A DNA stretch of 64,000 bases. Source: Paenibacillus sp. CAA11. GTDB taxonomy: Bacteria; Bacillota; Bacilli; Paenibacillales; Paenibacillaceae. A program made the position numbers and the translations under genes. Each line of letters opens with the position of its first letter. Position 1 is the first letter of the stretch. The stretch is from contig NZ_CP028922.1 in the NCBI RefSeq assembly GCF_003060825.1, positions 2,215,001 to 2,279,000 of the forward strand, in the 5' to 3' direction. A model generated the notes under the pieces. That model saw only the letters and a list, made by a program, of their open reading frames with translations, had not been told where the DNA came from and searched no databases. Shown here piece after piece: positions 11,052-19,768 of this stretch.

Positions 11052-11134
11052 CTGAAGTTTAGTAAACAGCAAAAAACATCAAGTTCAAGGATCTAACTAG
11101 ATTTATAATATTTGTGAAAGGAACGGTGGCATAA

Positions 11135-12241
11135 ATGGAAGAAAGCAGGGTTTATTTTAAAAATTTAGTAGGGACAAGTTATGAAGTAGGGACGCAATTA
11201 GGAAAATGGATTTTATCCAAGCCTGATTTATTACAGAAAGTATTACTTCCCCCCAATGCCTATCCACATGACAAATTTATTGAAATTTCCTCTTTATTGG
11301 ATTGTTATTGTCAAGGTATCAATGAGGAAATCGAAGGTTTTTCAGATACGATTGGTGTTTCCAAAGAACAGATGCTTTTTTATGCAATGACCTATTTGGA
11401 ACGAGGGTGTAGCTTAATGGCGGCATTACCGAAAAAAACCGAAAGCGGGCATACTTTAATGGCAAGAAATTATGACTTCAATGATAAAATGGAAGAAATG
11501 TGCTTTGCTTTTACTGAGATTAAGGGGAAATATCGCTATATTGGCTCTACCTTAAATTTATTCGGTAGATGTGATGGAATGAATGAACACGGTCTTGCGG
11601 TGTGTAAGGCGTCTAATGGTTTACCTGTCGGCAATTTTGAGGGTGGCCAAAGAGCAGGAGTCACAGGATTCAGTTTTTGGATAGTTGTTCGCAGCATACT
11701 TGAAAACTGCAAAAATGTAGATGAAGCAATTAAATGGACCATGGATGCACCCATTGGTTATAACATTAATTTGATGTTGGCTGATAGGCATAATAAAATA
11801 GCATTACTTCAATGTGTTGATGGTCATAAGGCTTACAAAATTTTGGACGAAAACCATGATGAAGCATACCTTAGTTCCACAAATCATGTGCTATTGGATG
11901 ATATAAAGCCTTATGAAAAAGTGCTCATTGAAAACTCTGTAATCCGCAATGACAGGATTGTTAGTCTGTTTGAGAGAAATAAACAAATTTCAAAAAAAAA
12001 TATAAAGGAACTGCTTTCAACATCGTATCCAAATGGGCTTTGTTGTCATTATTATAGAGAATTTTTTGGTACGCTACGCTCTATGATATTTGATACAACT
12101 GATAGGACTATAGAAATGACGTTTGGTTCTCCACAAGCCAATGAATGGCATACGTTTTCTGTTGGAGCATTTGACATGGAAGAGATGAAAGTGTTGCTGC
12201 CGCAAGAAAAAGCTAGACCGGATTTTTACAAAATCAACTAA
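11135..12241 (+). CDS. C45-family (acyl-CoA:6-aminopenicillanate acyltransferase-like) Ntn hydrolase
   Basis: The protein matches the C45/linear-amide hydrolase family: LERGCSLMAA places the nucleophile Cys at residue 92, which becomes N-terminal after self-cleavage in Ntn hydrolases; GHTLMARNYDF and CDGMNEHGLAV are the next family blocks, and DAIKWTM-like and HVLLDD segments follow. Members cut or form amide bonds of N-acyl amino acids, bile salts or penicillins; the substrate here cannot be read from sequence. 368 aa, no signal peptide. The gene is visibly more AT-rich, with more AAA/ATT/TTA codons, than its neighbours and sits exactly between two copies of a DUF3817-containing repeat, so recent acquisition is likely. 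GAAAGGAA lies about 14 nt before ATG. Confidence 0.85.
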   Translation: MEESRVYFKNLVGTSYEVGTQLGKWILSKPDLLQKVLLPPNAYPHDKFIEISSLLDCYCQGINEEIEGFSDTIGVSKEQMLFYAMTYLERGCSLMAALPKKTESGHTLMARNYDFNDKMEEMCFAFTEIKGKYRYIGSTLNLFGRCDGMNEHGLAVCKASNGLPVGNFEGGQRAGVTGFSFWIVVRSILENCKNVDEAIKWTMDAPIGYNINLMLADRHNKIALLQCVDGHKAYKILDENHDEAYLSSTNHVLLDDIKPYEKVLIENSVIRNDRIVSLFERNKQISKKNIKELLSTSYPNGLCCHYYREFFGTLRSMIFDTTDRTIEMTFGSPQANEWHTFSVGAFDMEEMKVLLPQEKARPDFYKIN

Positions 12242-12276
12242 TTCCTATTCTTACTCATTAGGATTTAGCGCATAGT

Positions 12277-12530
12277 GATTCATGGCATACTGTTCCCGCT
12301 GTATCTGCTGTGTCTTATACATATCGTCTATGCTTACAGATGGTCAGTATCCTGCAGGATATCGCTTATGTGAATAAATAAGAATGGAGATAGTTCGGGC
12401 TCCTCCCTTGTCTTGGAGTATTTTTCAACCCGCCAGCCTCTAAGGGTGGTGGGTTTTTAGGTATATCGGGAGCCATCTCGCCATAAAAAGGGTATAATTA
12501 AGTGTTATTAGCAAATCTTAAGAGCTAAGA
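12277..12530 (+). repeat. Diverged direct repeat, right copy (DUF3817 remnant 2)
   Basis: Begins GATTCATGGCATACTGTTCC as in the left copy; the coding part (IHGILFPLYLLCLIHIVYAYRWS in frame, then deletion) ends with AATAAATAAGAATGGAGATAG matching the left copy's gene end. It carries its own terminator hairpin (12427-12458, AACCC...GGGTT followed by TTTTA) and the CGCCATAAAAAGGGTATAAT element (TATAAT at 12493-12498), which could serve as the -10 of the selO promoter although no good -35 is seen. Confidence 0.75.
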
Positions 12531-12608
12531 TTGGAACGAAGTCAGGGCCCTAGGCAATTCAGTTGATAGATGGATCAGTGTAGTAAGAAGGGAGACTCGG
12601 CATACCGG

Positions 12609-14057
12609 ATGAAATGGAATTTCAATAATACTTATGTTCACTTGCCTGAATCATTTTATTCCATCGTTGAACCCAAACCTGTCCGTTCACCAAAGCTGGT
12701 CAGATTAAATGAGAATTTGGCTGAAGCACTGGGATTAGATAAATCAGAGCTGAAAGGACAAGCTGCGGTGGAAGTTTTCGCGGGCAACCAAATTCCCAAA
12801 GGAGGCGTACCGCTGGCTCAAGCATACGCCGGACATCAATTCGGCTATTTCACGATGCTCGGTGACGGCCGGGCGATGCTGCTTGGTGAGCACATCACTC
12901 CAGACGGAGAACGTCTAGACATTCAGCTTAAGGGCTCAGGAAGAACCCCTTATTCCCGAGGGGGAGATGGGAGGGCGGCACTCGGCCCCATGCTGCGCGA
13001 GTATATCATCAGCGAAGCTATGCACGCCTTGGGCATTCCTACGACCCGCAGCCTTGCCGTAGTAACCACAGGAGAATCTATTGTCCGGGAGACGATGCTT
13101 CCAGGAGCGATCTTAACACGTGTGGCTGCAAGCCACTTGCGGGTGGGCACCTTCCAATATGCTGCAAGCAGAGGAAATATAGAAGAGCTTCGGAGTCTTG
13201 CGGATTATGCAATAGCAAGACACTATCCTGAATTTAAGGAGAATGCGGAGCGATATGTACAGCTGCTGCAAGCAGTTATTCAGCGCCAGGCAAGCTTGAT
13301 TGCCAAGTGGCAGCTTGTGGGCTTTATCCATGGCGTGATGAATACGGATAATATGACCATTAGCGGAGAGACCATTGATTACGGTCCCTGTGCATTTATG
13401 GATACTTATGATCCGAATACCGTTTTCAGCTCCATTGATACGCAAGGGAGATACGCCTTCGGAAATCAGCCAAATATCGCTGCCTGGAATCTGGCCAGAT
13501 TCGCAGAAAGCCTACTGCCCCTGCTGCATGAGGACCCGGAAGAAGCTGTTCGACTTGCGGAACAGCAGTTAGAAGGTTATGGGGAAATTTATCATCACCA
13601 GTATATGGCTGGAATGAGGTCCAAATTAGGAATATTTAACACAGAGGACGAAGACGAAAGCTTGATGGGAAAGCTTCTGGGGATGATGAAAAAGTACAAA
13701 GCGGATTATACGAACACATTCCGTTTATTAACCTTAAACCAATTGAGCGATTCTGATCTGTTCGATTCTTCTGAATTTGCTGCATGGGACAAGCGATGGA
13801 AGGATCGGCTCGGCAGACAGGCTGAATCGGAAGAGGATTCCCGCGCGCTAATGCAGCGCAGCAATCCTGCAGTCATTGCGCGTAACCACAGGGTCGAAGA
13901 AGCACTTGAGGGGGCGACGATTCAAGGGGATTTCAGCAAGCTGGATAAGCTCCTTACCGTTCTTTCGAATCCGTTTGCCTACAGCGAAGAGCAGGAGGAA
14001 TTCTGCTCGCTGCCAGTACCAGGCAATCGGCCTTACCGCACCTATTGTGGAACATGA
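12609..14057 (+). CDS. selO: Protein adenylyltransferase SelO (YdiU family)
   Basis: A pseudokinase-fold enzyme that transfers AMP from ATP to Ser/Thr/Tyr of target proteins and is linked to redox stress. Family blocks are all visible: [85 protein letters not shown] with the catalytic Asn/Asp, and [11 protein letters not shown] with the metal-binding Asp. The C-terminal CGT carries Cys where some eukaryotic SelO have selenocysteine. I start at ATG 12609 because family members begin [13 protein letters not shown]; an upstream in-frame ATG at 12570 would add 13 unlikely residues. AAGGGAG lies 15 nt upstream, further than usual. About 482 aa, normal length. Confidence 0.93.
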   Translation: MKWNFNNTYVHLPESFYSIVEPKPVRSPKLVRLNENLAEALGLDKSELKGQAAVEVFAGNQIPKGGVPLAQAYAGHQFGYFTMLGDGRAMLLGEHITPDGERLDIQLKGSGRTPYSRGGDGRAALGPMLREYIISEAMHALGIPTTRSLAVVTTGESIVRETMLPGAILTRVAASHLRVGTFQYAASRGNIEELRSLADYAIARHYPEFKENAERYVQLLQAVIQRQASLIAKWQLVGFIHGVMNTDNMTISGETIDYGPCAFMDTYDPNTVFSSIDTQGRYAFGNQPNIAAWNLARFAESLLPLLHEDPEEAVRLAEQQLEGYGEIYHHQYMAGMRSKLGIFNTEDEDESLMGKLLGMMKKYKADYTNTFRLLTLNQLSDSDLFDSSEFAAWDKRWKDRLGRQAESEEDSRALMQRSNPAVIARNHRVEEALEGATIQGDFSKLDKLLTVLSNPFAYSEEQEEFCSLPVPGNRPYRTYCGT

Positions 14058-14058
14058 T

Positions 14059-14116
14059 CTTATGGAATACATGAAGCAGTCTCAGGTGAGGCTGCTTCAT
14101 GTATTCACTCCATAAG
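14059..14116 (+). terminator. Long hairpin after selO
   Basis: ATACATGAAGCAG pairs with CTGCTTCATGTAT, extended by CTTATGGA/TCCATAAG across a small bulge. There is no T run, so it may be an RNA-stabilising 3' hairpin rather than a classic terminator. Confidence 0.5.
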
Positions 14117-14463
14117 GTGGATTAACATCTATAATTGTCCAATGCTATGATTATCCTATTCATTATTGAAATCGCTATCAAAAAAGGGGCGTAAACAAGG
14201 AGAAGGGGGGCGGTTCGCGTTCAACTCTTATTTTACACCATCTCATTCAAGCGGTTTAAATTTCCCACAAAGCTCATAGTTTGGGAGGACTTCTATGAGA
14301 TTTACGAGCAGCAGCAAGCAGAGTATAAGAAGGTGAAGTAAGTAGTGACGAATGGAGCCTGCAGTCATGCAGGCTCTCTTCGTATTTGCGGACATATGTC
14401 CTTCTCATAAGGCTGCGGGTCCCTTTTAATAAGACTAACTAGAAAATGTAGGGGGAGAACTTC
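14117..14463 (+). other. Intergenic region with a short broken coding remnant and a hairpin
   Basis: An open frame without a recognisable start (from about 14193, ending TAA near 14341) encodes a plausible C-terminus, TKLIVWEDFYEIYEQQQAEY and a few more residues; it may be the end of a lost gene or chance. A compact terminator hairpin GAGCCTGCA/TGCAGGCTC lies at 14355-14376 followed by TCTTC. Nothing else is supported. Confidence 0.35.
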
Positions 14464-14889
14464 ATGAAAGGTTTGATATTTGCATTTATGGCGGGATTCT
14501 TTGTGACACTGCAAAGCGTGGCGAACTCCCGCATCAGCCAGAGCATTGGCACTTGGCAGGCAGCAACCATTACCCAATTTACGGGCTTTATAACTGCACT
14601 TCTCATTCTGCTGTTTGTACGCAAAGTCAAGTGGCAGGGGTTCAAGCAGGTAAAGCCTCTATATTTGGGGAGCGGCGCTCTGGCGGCAATCATCATTTCA
14701 AGCAACGTGACGGCCGTCCACCAAATTGGAGTGACCCTGACGGTGTCCGCTGCGCTGATCGCGCAGCTAAGTATTACATTTCTAATCGACAGCAAAGGAT
14801 GGTTTGGCGTCATCAAGCAAAAGATGCAGCTGCCCCAGTTCATTGGGATTGGGCTTATGATTATAGGAATTGTAATTTTGAAGTTTTAG
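14464..14889 (+). CDS. YdcZ-type (DUF606) half-size DMT transporter, subunit 1
   Basis: A 141-aa protein with about five membrane helices. It begins MKGLIFAFMAGFFVTLQSVANSRIS; the pattern of a glycine-rich first helix followed by QS-N-R/K is the mark of the DMT_YdcZ family (PF04657), as are the central GALAAIIIS and C-terminal GIGLMIIGIVIL. Half-size members work as pairs and the next gene is the paralogue. Substrate unknown. GGGGGAG precedes the start by about 7 nt. Confidence 0.88.
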   Translation: MKGLIFAFMAGFFVTLQSVANSRISQSIGTWQAATITQFTGFITALLILLFVRKVKWQGFKQVKPLYLGSGALAAIIISSNVTAVHQIGVTLTVSAALIAQLSITFLIDSKGWFGVIKQKMQLPQFIGIGLMIIGIVILKF

Positions 14890-14907
14890 CAAAGGAGATA
14901 GGAAAAC

Positions 14908-15408
14908 ATGATATTCGGTATACTATTTGCATTACTTGCCGGTTCTTTGGTCGGCTTGCAAAATATATTCAATAGCAGGGTAAATGAACGCGTAGGCTCT
15001 TGGCCTACAACGACATTAGTGCTGCTGCTGGGCTTTCTGGCTTCGTTTGTTCTGGGTCTAATATTTGAGGGGAAAAGCCTCTTCCACTTGGAACATATGC
15101 AGCCATGGTTCTGGTTCAGCGGCATTGTCGGTGTTGGCGTCGTTGTTTGTATGGTGAACGGTATGAAACGGCTTGGTCCAACCTATACCATCTCGATCGT
15201 GATGAGCTCCCAGCTCTTTTTTGCCCTGCTGTGGGATTCTCTTGGCTGGATGGGTCTGGAGAAGGTTCCCTTTAGCTTTAAGCAGCTCGCCGGCGTTCTG
15301 GTTCTGATTAGCGGGATATTGGTTTTTAAATTTGGTGGTATGCTGAAGCCGCGCCTGAGCTCTCCCCAGGGTGAAAAAGTACCCGAGCGTATCATGGCGG
15401 AAGAGTGA
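14908..15408 (+). CDS. YdcZ-type (DUF606) half-size DMT transporter, subunit 2
   Basis: Paralogue of the gene just upstream (18-nt gap), with MIFGILFALLAGSLVGLQNIFN at the start, five predicted helices and the end LAGVLVLISGILVFKFGG. The two halves probably have opposite topology and form one heterodimeric transporter of drug/metabolite superfamily type. The C-terminal tail of about 20 residues is polar. AAAGGAGA precedes ATG by about 9 nt. The operon ends at the hairpin 15581-15612. Confidence 0.88.
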   Translation: MIFGILFALLAGSLVGLQNIFNSRVNERVGSWPTTTLVLLLGFLASFVLGLIFEGKSLFHLEHMQPWFWFSGIVGVGVVVCMVNGMKRLGPTYTISIVMSSQLFFALLWDSLGWMGLEKVPFSFKQLAGVLVLISGILVFKFGGMLKPRLSSPQGEKVPERIMAEE

Positions 15409-15580
15409 TCTTCGTGATGGAGCTAGCGTTGCTGTCACCGAGTGCAAACGCACGGGTTATACATGTAAATTTGTTGATAATCTCGTTATACTCGCTTTGT
15501 GCTTCGGTGATTGCGAGCTTTGAATATACCTCCAAGGACTTGCAGCTGTCTGGTTTATGTTACCGATACGCTACTGTTGG

Positions 15581-15612
15581 GGACTCCTACAATAGGATCA
15601 GTCCTTTTTTTT
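15581..15612 (+). terminator. Terminator-like hairpin after the YdcZ pair
   Basis: GGAC-T-CCT / AGG-ATCA-GTCC with a run of eight T. It overlaps the 3' end of the small minus-strand gene at 15598-15765. Confidence 0.6.
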
Positions 15613-15765
15613 GAAAGTTTTTTTAATTGAAGAATATATTTTCACTATAATTTTATCAAAAAAATCACTTAGATATTTTTTGACAAGAAAACCTACCCAA
15701 GCAAAGAATAGTGAAATAACTATTATTAACATAAATAGTTTTAGTCCGATTCCTATAGACTCCAT
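15598..15765 (-). CDS. Small single-span membrane protein (55 aa)
   Basis: The minus strand encodes 55 residues starting MESIGIGLKLFMLIIVISLF, one hydrophobic segment (about residues 7-27) and then a strongly basic tail with YLSDFFDKII and KKTFKKKD. GGAGG lies 12 nt before ATG, a little far. A TATAAT with a possible GGATTA -35 is found upstream on the minus strand (complement of about 15799-15830). No family is recognised. It is AT-rich like many small membrane proteins. The gene falls below usual length cut-offs and is called mainly from its clean TM-plus-basic-tail pattern and ribosome binding site. Confidence 0.5.
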   Translation of the reverse strand: MESIGIGLKLFMLIIVISLFFAWVGFLVKKYLSDFFDKIIVKIYSSIKKTFKKKD

Positions 15766-15979
15766 CTAAATACAGCGCCTCCATTTCATTTGTGATTATA
15801 TACATAACATTCACTTTAATCCAGTATCAGGAAGATACCTGACTGCAGTCAGACCTGGAACAACGAAATAAGCAATTTGCTATTATAATTATTTTTTATC
15901 TGTGCTCTATCTCTTCGATCGTGTAGACTGGGAATGAATGGGTGTTTCAGATGTCTAAAAATATAAATCATCGGATAGG
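15766..15979. other. Intergenic region upstream of the ABC exporter genes
   Basis: AT-rich, with the inverted sequence around GACTGCAGTC (about 15840-15852) and GATACC-type arms. It must hold the ABC operon promoter, but I cannot pick one convincingly. Confidence 0.3.
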
Positions 15980-15994
15980 GTGGGGGTGGGCATT

Positions 15995-17740
15995 TTGCCC
16001 AAACAAGAAAAAAAGTCTATGGGCTGGCTGCTTCAGTATCTCAGGCCTGTTAAGGGCCGGCTGCTGCTGCTTCTAGCTCTACTGTTGTCTTCAACAGGCC
16101 TTCAGCTGCTGAGTCCGCAGCTGATTCAACGATTTATTGATACGGCAGCCAGCGGCGGTGTTGTGATGAGTCTGATTCAGATAGCCGGCACATATTTGGT
16201 TGTTGCTGTGGTGAATCAATTGCTTACCGTTGCAGTGAGTTATTTGGGTAACGATGTTTCCTGGCGGGCGACCAACCGACTTCGGGCTGACCTGCTGAAG
16301 CATTGTTTGCGCCTCGATATGCGTTTTCATAATAGAAAAAACCCAGGAGAGATGATTGAGCGTGTGGATGGCGATGTGACGGGGATATCGAACTTTTTTG
16401 CGATGTTTATTGTTCAGGTCATCGGCAGCTTTGTGCTGTTAGCTGGGATCCTCGGATATATGTTCACCGTGAACTTTCCGATCGCCATGGTGATGACTGC
16501 CTTTACAATTCTGTCCATCTTATTTATGGTGCTGATTCGTAATCTTGGCGTAACTTCCTCTAAGAAAGAACGGGAAGCTAGAGCGTCCCTGTTTGGGCTC
16601 ATCGAAGAGCGCATTGCTGGCATAGAAGATGTTCAGGCCAATGGGCATGTCTCGTATGTGATGAACCGATTCTATCGTGTGATGCGCCAAGTGTTCCTTA
16701 AAGGCAGAAGAGCATGGATGCTTAGAGTGATTCCCTGGAATACAACGGTGGTTCTGTTTGCCATTGCTGTTACGGCTGTTCTGCTGCTTGGTGTTCGCTA
16801 TTATTTGGCGGGTACTATCAGCCTGGGCACCTTGTATCTTATCTATCAGTACACGCAGATGCTGAACGACCCGATTGAGATGCTGGGTGATCAGGTTCAG
16901 GAATTTCAAAAGGCAAAATCCGGTATGCTTCGCTCCAGAGAACTGTTGTCTTTAAGCAGTGAAATTGTTAATGGTGAACAGGAACAGCTGCCCGCAGGGG
17001 CGCTTGGTCTCGAATTTGATCATGTTCATTTCAGCTATACTCCGGACAAACCGGTGCTACAGGATATCAGCTTTGCCATTAAGCCTGGCGAACGTCTAGG
17101 CATCATCGGGCGGACTGGCAGCGGTAAATCCAGCCTTAGCCGTGCACTCTTAAGATTGTACAATATTCAAAGCGGGGAGATCCGCGTTGGCGGGGTAGAC
17201 ATCACTCAGCTCACATTGCCTGCGCTTTACCGGCGGGTAGGGATGGTGACCCAGGATGTCCAATTGTTTGACGGGACACTAAGGGACAATCTAACCTTGT
17301 TCAATCCGGAAATCTCGGATGGTTTTATAAGAGAGACAACAGCTAGATTAGGCCTGCTCGGGTGGATTGAATCACAGCCGCATGGATTGGATACTTACCT
17401 AGCTGCAGGAGGAGCCTCATTATCTGCAGGGGAAGCACAGCTCTTCGCCCTCACCCGCGTATTTCTTACTGAACCAAGCTTGGTTATTCTGGATGAACCT
17501 TCTTCAAGGCTGGATGCAGCTACAGAACAGATGCTTCAGACAGCCGTTAACCAGCTGATGAATCAGTGTACAGGAATTATTATTGCGCACAGGCTCGCAA
17601 CCCTTGACCAGGTTGATAAAATTCTGGTGCTCAGCGACGGAAAAATGGTGGAGTTTGGAGATCGAGAGGCGCTGGCTTCCGATCCGGATTCACATTATGC
17701 CAGATTACGTACTACAGGCAGAGAGGAGGAACTGGCATGA
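15995..17740 (+). CDS. ABC exporter half-transporter, subunit A (consensus catalytic site)
   Basis: A type IV ABC exporter half: six membrane helices (about residues 15-300) then an ATPase domain. Walker A is GRTGSGKSS (near residue 374), Walker [10 protein letters not shown] retains the catalytic Glu, and the switch His is in IIAHR. The signature motif is the variant LSAGEAQL in place of LSGGQ. I start at TTG 15995 behind GGGTGGGGGTGGG; ATG 16019 is an alternative. It overlaps the partner gene by 4 nt. In pairs like BmrCD or TM287/288, one site is degenerate; here the variant signature combines with the partner's Walker B Asp to form it. Role probably drug or lipid export. Confidence 0.9.
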   Translation: MPKQEKKSMGWLLQYLRPVKGRLLLLLALLLSSTGLQLLSPQLIQRFIDTAASGGVVMSLIQIAGTYLVVAVVNQLLTVAVSYLGNDVSWRATNRLRADLLKHCLRLDMRFHNRKNPGEMIERVDGDVTGISNFFAMFIVQVIGSFVLLAGILGYMFTVNFPIAMVMTAFTILSILFMVLIRNLGVTSSKKEREARASLFGLIEERIAGIEDVQANGHVSYVMNRFYRVMRQVFLKGRRAWMLRVIPWNTTVVLFAIAVTAVLLLGVRYYLAGTISLGTLYLIYQYTQMLNDPIEMLGDQVQEFQKAKSGMLRSRELLSLSSEIVNGEQEQLPAGALGLEFDHVHFSYTPDKPVLQDISFAIKPGERLGIIGRTGSGKSSLSRALLRLYNIQSGEIRVGGVDITQLTLPALYRRVGMVTQDVQLFDGTLRDNLTLFNPEISDGFIRETTARLGLLGWIESQPHGLDTYLAAGGASLSAGEAQLFALTRVFLTEPSLVILDEPSSRLDAATEQMLQTAVNQLMNQCTGIIIAHRLATLDQVDKILVLSDGKMVEFGDREALASDPDSHYARLRTTGREEELA

Positions 17741-19515
17741 CGGTAATCGGCTTTATTAAACGTATCTTTCAATTCAGAATATCTCTGTATTTAATCAATG
17801 GCTTGCTTTGGTGCATTTTCCACTCTTTGCCGCTGGCCATTGGCATAGGCATGCAGTGGTTTTTCGACCGGGTTACGGGAAGCTCCCATGACTACATGTG
17901 GCTAGCAGTGCCACTAATCTTTATAGCCCTGATCCGAATCTCCAGAGTTGGAGTCTTTTTTGGAGCATTTTACACCTGGATTACTTACATCTATCATATT
18001 GAAGCCATTCTCCGCACGAATATGCTGGCGGGGATTATGCGGTGGCCTGGCCGCAATCTTCCCGCTTCGCCGGGCGAGGCGATGAGCAGGTTCCGTGATG
18101 ACATAGACGAAGTCATCGAGGTGATGGAATCCTGGACTGATTTCTGGGGACGTCTTGTATTTGCCATCGTATCTATCTCTATTATGGGAAGTATTAACTG
18201 GAAAATAACACTGGTTGCCGTCCTGCCGCTTGTAGTGGTGACATTGCTTAATAATTTTTCGGGCAATCGGGCACGGCGTTATGGACAGAAAAACCGGGAA
18301 GCCACCGGACGAATAACGAGCTTTATTGCGGAAACCTTCGGGGCTGTCCAAGCATTGAAGCTGGGACAGGCGGAAGAGCATGTGCACTCGCGCTTTGTCA
18401 AGCTTAATGAGGAGCGGCGTCTGGCGGCACTGAAGGATAACCTGTTTAAGCAGTGGATGCGATCGCTGAACCAGCATGTGCTCAGCATTTGCACCGGACT
18501 CATTCTGTTGATGTGTGCCGCCGAGATGAGAGCAGGACATTTCACGGTGGGTGATTTTGCTCTCTTTACTTCATATCTGGTGAATATCGGGTACAGTATC
18601 TCCTTGTTTGGCTATATGATATTTCAACATAAGCGGTTAAAAGTCTCCTTCGACCGGATGCGGGCGCTGTTCCGGCCTGGGGAAGAAGATCGGATCATGG
18701 ATTTCAGAGAAATTTATCTGCATGAAGACCCTCCGGAACCCGAGGAGCTCCCGAGAGATCTTAAGCAGAAGCTCAGAGAACTTGAGGTTAGCGGCTTAAC
18801 ATATCAATATCCGAACACAGATAAAGGGATACAGGAGATCAGTTTTCAACTAAAGCGCGGTCAGTTTCTTGTCATTACCGGCCGGATCGGGTCAGGAAAG
18901 TCGACCCTGATGCGCGTTCTGCTGGGACTGCTGCCTAAGCAGGGCGGAAGCATCTGCTGGAATGGGCAGGAGATTGATCCGGCAGCCTTCTTAAAGCCGC
19001 CTTACGCGGCATACACGCCTCAAGTACCCAGACTGTTCAGTGATACGCTGCAGGAGAATATTGTCCAGGGGAAGAAGACAAATGTGAAGGAAAATCTCGA
19101 CAAGTCGATACGTCTGGCGGTGATGGAGAAGGACATTCATGATCTCGAACATGGGCTGGATACCTTTGTAGGCCCAAGAGGAGTCATGCTGTCCGGCGGG
19201 CAAATCCAGCGTGCGGCGACAGCCAGAATGCTGATGACTGGGGCGGATCTGCTCCTATTTGATGACCTGTCAAGCGCTCTGGATGTAGAGACAGAGCAGC
19301 AGGTCTGGGAAGGTCTCTTCGAGGAGCAGGATGTTACTTGTATAGCGGTTTCTCATAGACGGGCTGCCCTCAGCAGAGCAGATCATATTATTGTGCTCAA
19401 AGACGGGCGGATTGAAGCAGAAGGGAGCTTGACCGAGCTGCTCGAAAGCTGTGAAGAGATGCAACTGCTGTGGCAGGGCGAGCTAACGCAGCAAAATGTC
19501 GGTTCGTCTGCATGA
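17737..19515 (+). CDS. ABC exporter half-transporter, subunit B (degenerate Walker B)
   Basis: Partner of the preceding gene. Six predicted helices precede an ATPase domain with Walker [10 protein letters not shown], the intact signature [15 protein letters not shown], and Walker [13 protein letters not shown] in which the catalytic Glu is Asp. The combination with subunit A gives one competent and one non-hydrolytic ATP site, the hallmark of heterodimeric exporters. A charged linker of about 30 residues rich in Glu/Pro (near [10 protein letters not shown]) joins the membrane and ATPase domains. ATGA overlap implies coupled translation. Confidence 0.9.
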   Translation: MTVIGFIKRIFQFRISLYLINGLLWCIFHSLPLAIGIGMQWFFDRVTGSSHDYMWLAVPLIFIALIRISRVGVFFGAFYTWITYIYHIEAILRTNMLAGIMRWPGRNLPASPGEAMSRFRDDIDEVIEVMESWTDFWGRLVFAIVSISIMGSINWKITLVAVLPLVVVTLLNNFSGNRARRYGQKNREATGRITSFIAETFGAVQALKLGQAEEHVHSRFVKLNEERRLAALKDNLFKQWMRSLNQHVLSICTGLILLMCAAEMRAGHFTVGDFALFTSYLVNIGYSISLFGYMIFQHKRLKVSFDRMRALFRPGEEDRIMDFREIYLHEDPPEPEELPRDLKQKLRELEVSGLTYQYPNTDKGIQEISFQLKRGQFLVITGRIGSGKSTLMRVLLGLLPKQGGSICWNGQEIDPAAFLKPPYAAYTPQVPRLFSDTLQENIVQGKKTNVKENLDKSIRLAVMEKDIHDLEHGLDTFVGPRGVMLSGGQIQRAATARMLMTGADLLLFDDLSSALDVETEQQVWEGLFEEQDVTCIAVSHRRAALSRADHIIVLKDGRIEAEGSLTELLESCEEMQLLWQGELTQQNVGSSA

Positions 19516-19582
19516 AATACTGGAACTTTTAGCAAGCTAAACCTGTAGTATTAAATCGCAATCCATAAGGAGGCTACTTCAA

Positions 19583-19711
19583 ATGACTCAGCAAAAGCGG
19601 AGACGAGAAGCTGCGTGGAAATCACGCAAGCAAGAGCAGCATTCCCATGGTAAAATCAAATCGCTGAAGGAACTTTCCAGCGAATATGATGCGGGGCATA
19701 CTACACTGTAA
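19583..19711 (+). CDS. Small basic protein of unknown function (42 aa)
   Basis: ATG follows a perfect AAGGAGG by 9 nt, and the frame ends before a terminator. The product starts MTQQKRRREAAWKSRKQEQH and is rich in Arg/Lys/Gln, with an acidic, Tyr-containing end (ELSSEYDAGHTTL). It may be a nucleic-acid-binding or spore-associated small protein; no family is recognised. It lies 67 nt after the ABC pair and could be co-transcribed. Confidence 0.6.
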   Translation: MTQQKRRREAAWKSRKQEQHSHGKIKSLKELSSEYDAGHTTL

Positions 19712-19725
19712 ATAGGGTTCAGAAT

Positions 19726-19759
19726 GAACAGGCTGCCGGTCAATCCCGGCGGCCTGTTC
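19726..19759. terminator. Bidirectional terminator hairpin
   Basis: GAACAGGC-GCCGG / CCGGC-GCCTGTTC. It lies between the small plus-strand gene and the convergent pectinesterase-like gene; the T tracts on both sides are short. Confidence 0.65.
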
Positions 19760-19768
19760 GAATTAAAT

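Noticed and set aside
14553-14975. Alternative plus-strand frame across the first YdcZ gene
   Set aside because: It overlaps a clear membrane protein in another frame and has no hydrophobic pattern of its own.
15405-15614. Plus-strand frame of 69 codons after the YdcZ pair
   Set aside because: No ribosome binding site, and it runs through the terminator hairpin.
17914-18540. Long antisense frame (208 codons) inside ABC subunit B
   Set aside because: Composition rich in His/Ser/Arg/Pro, no ribosome binding site, and the plus strand has full domain support.
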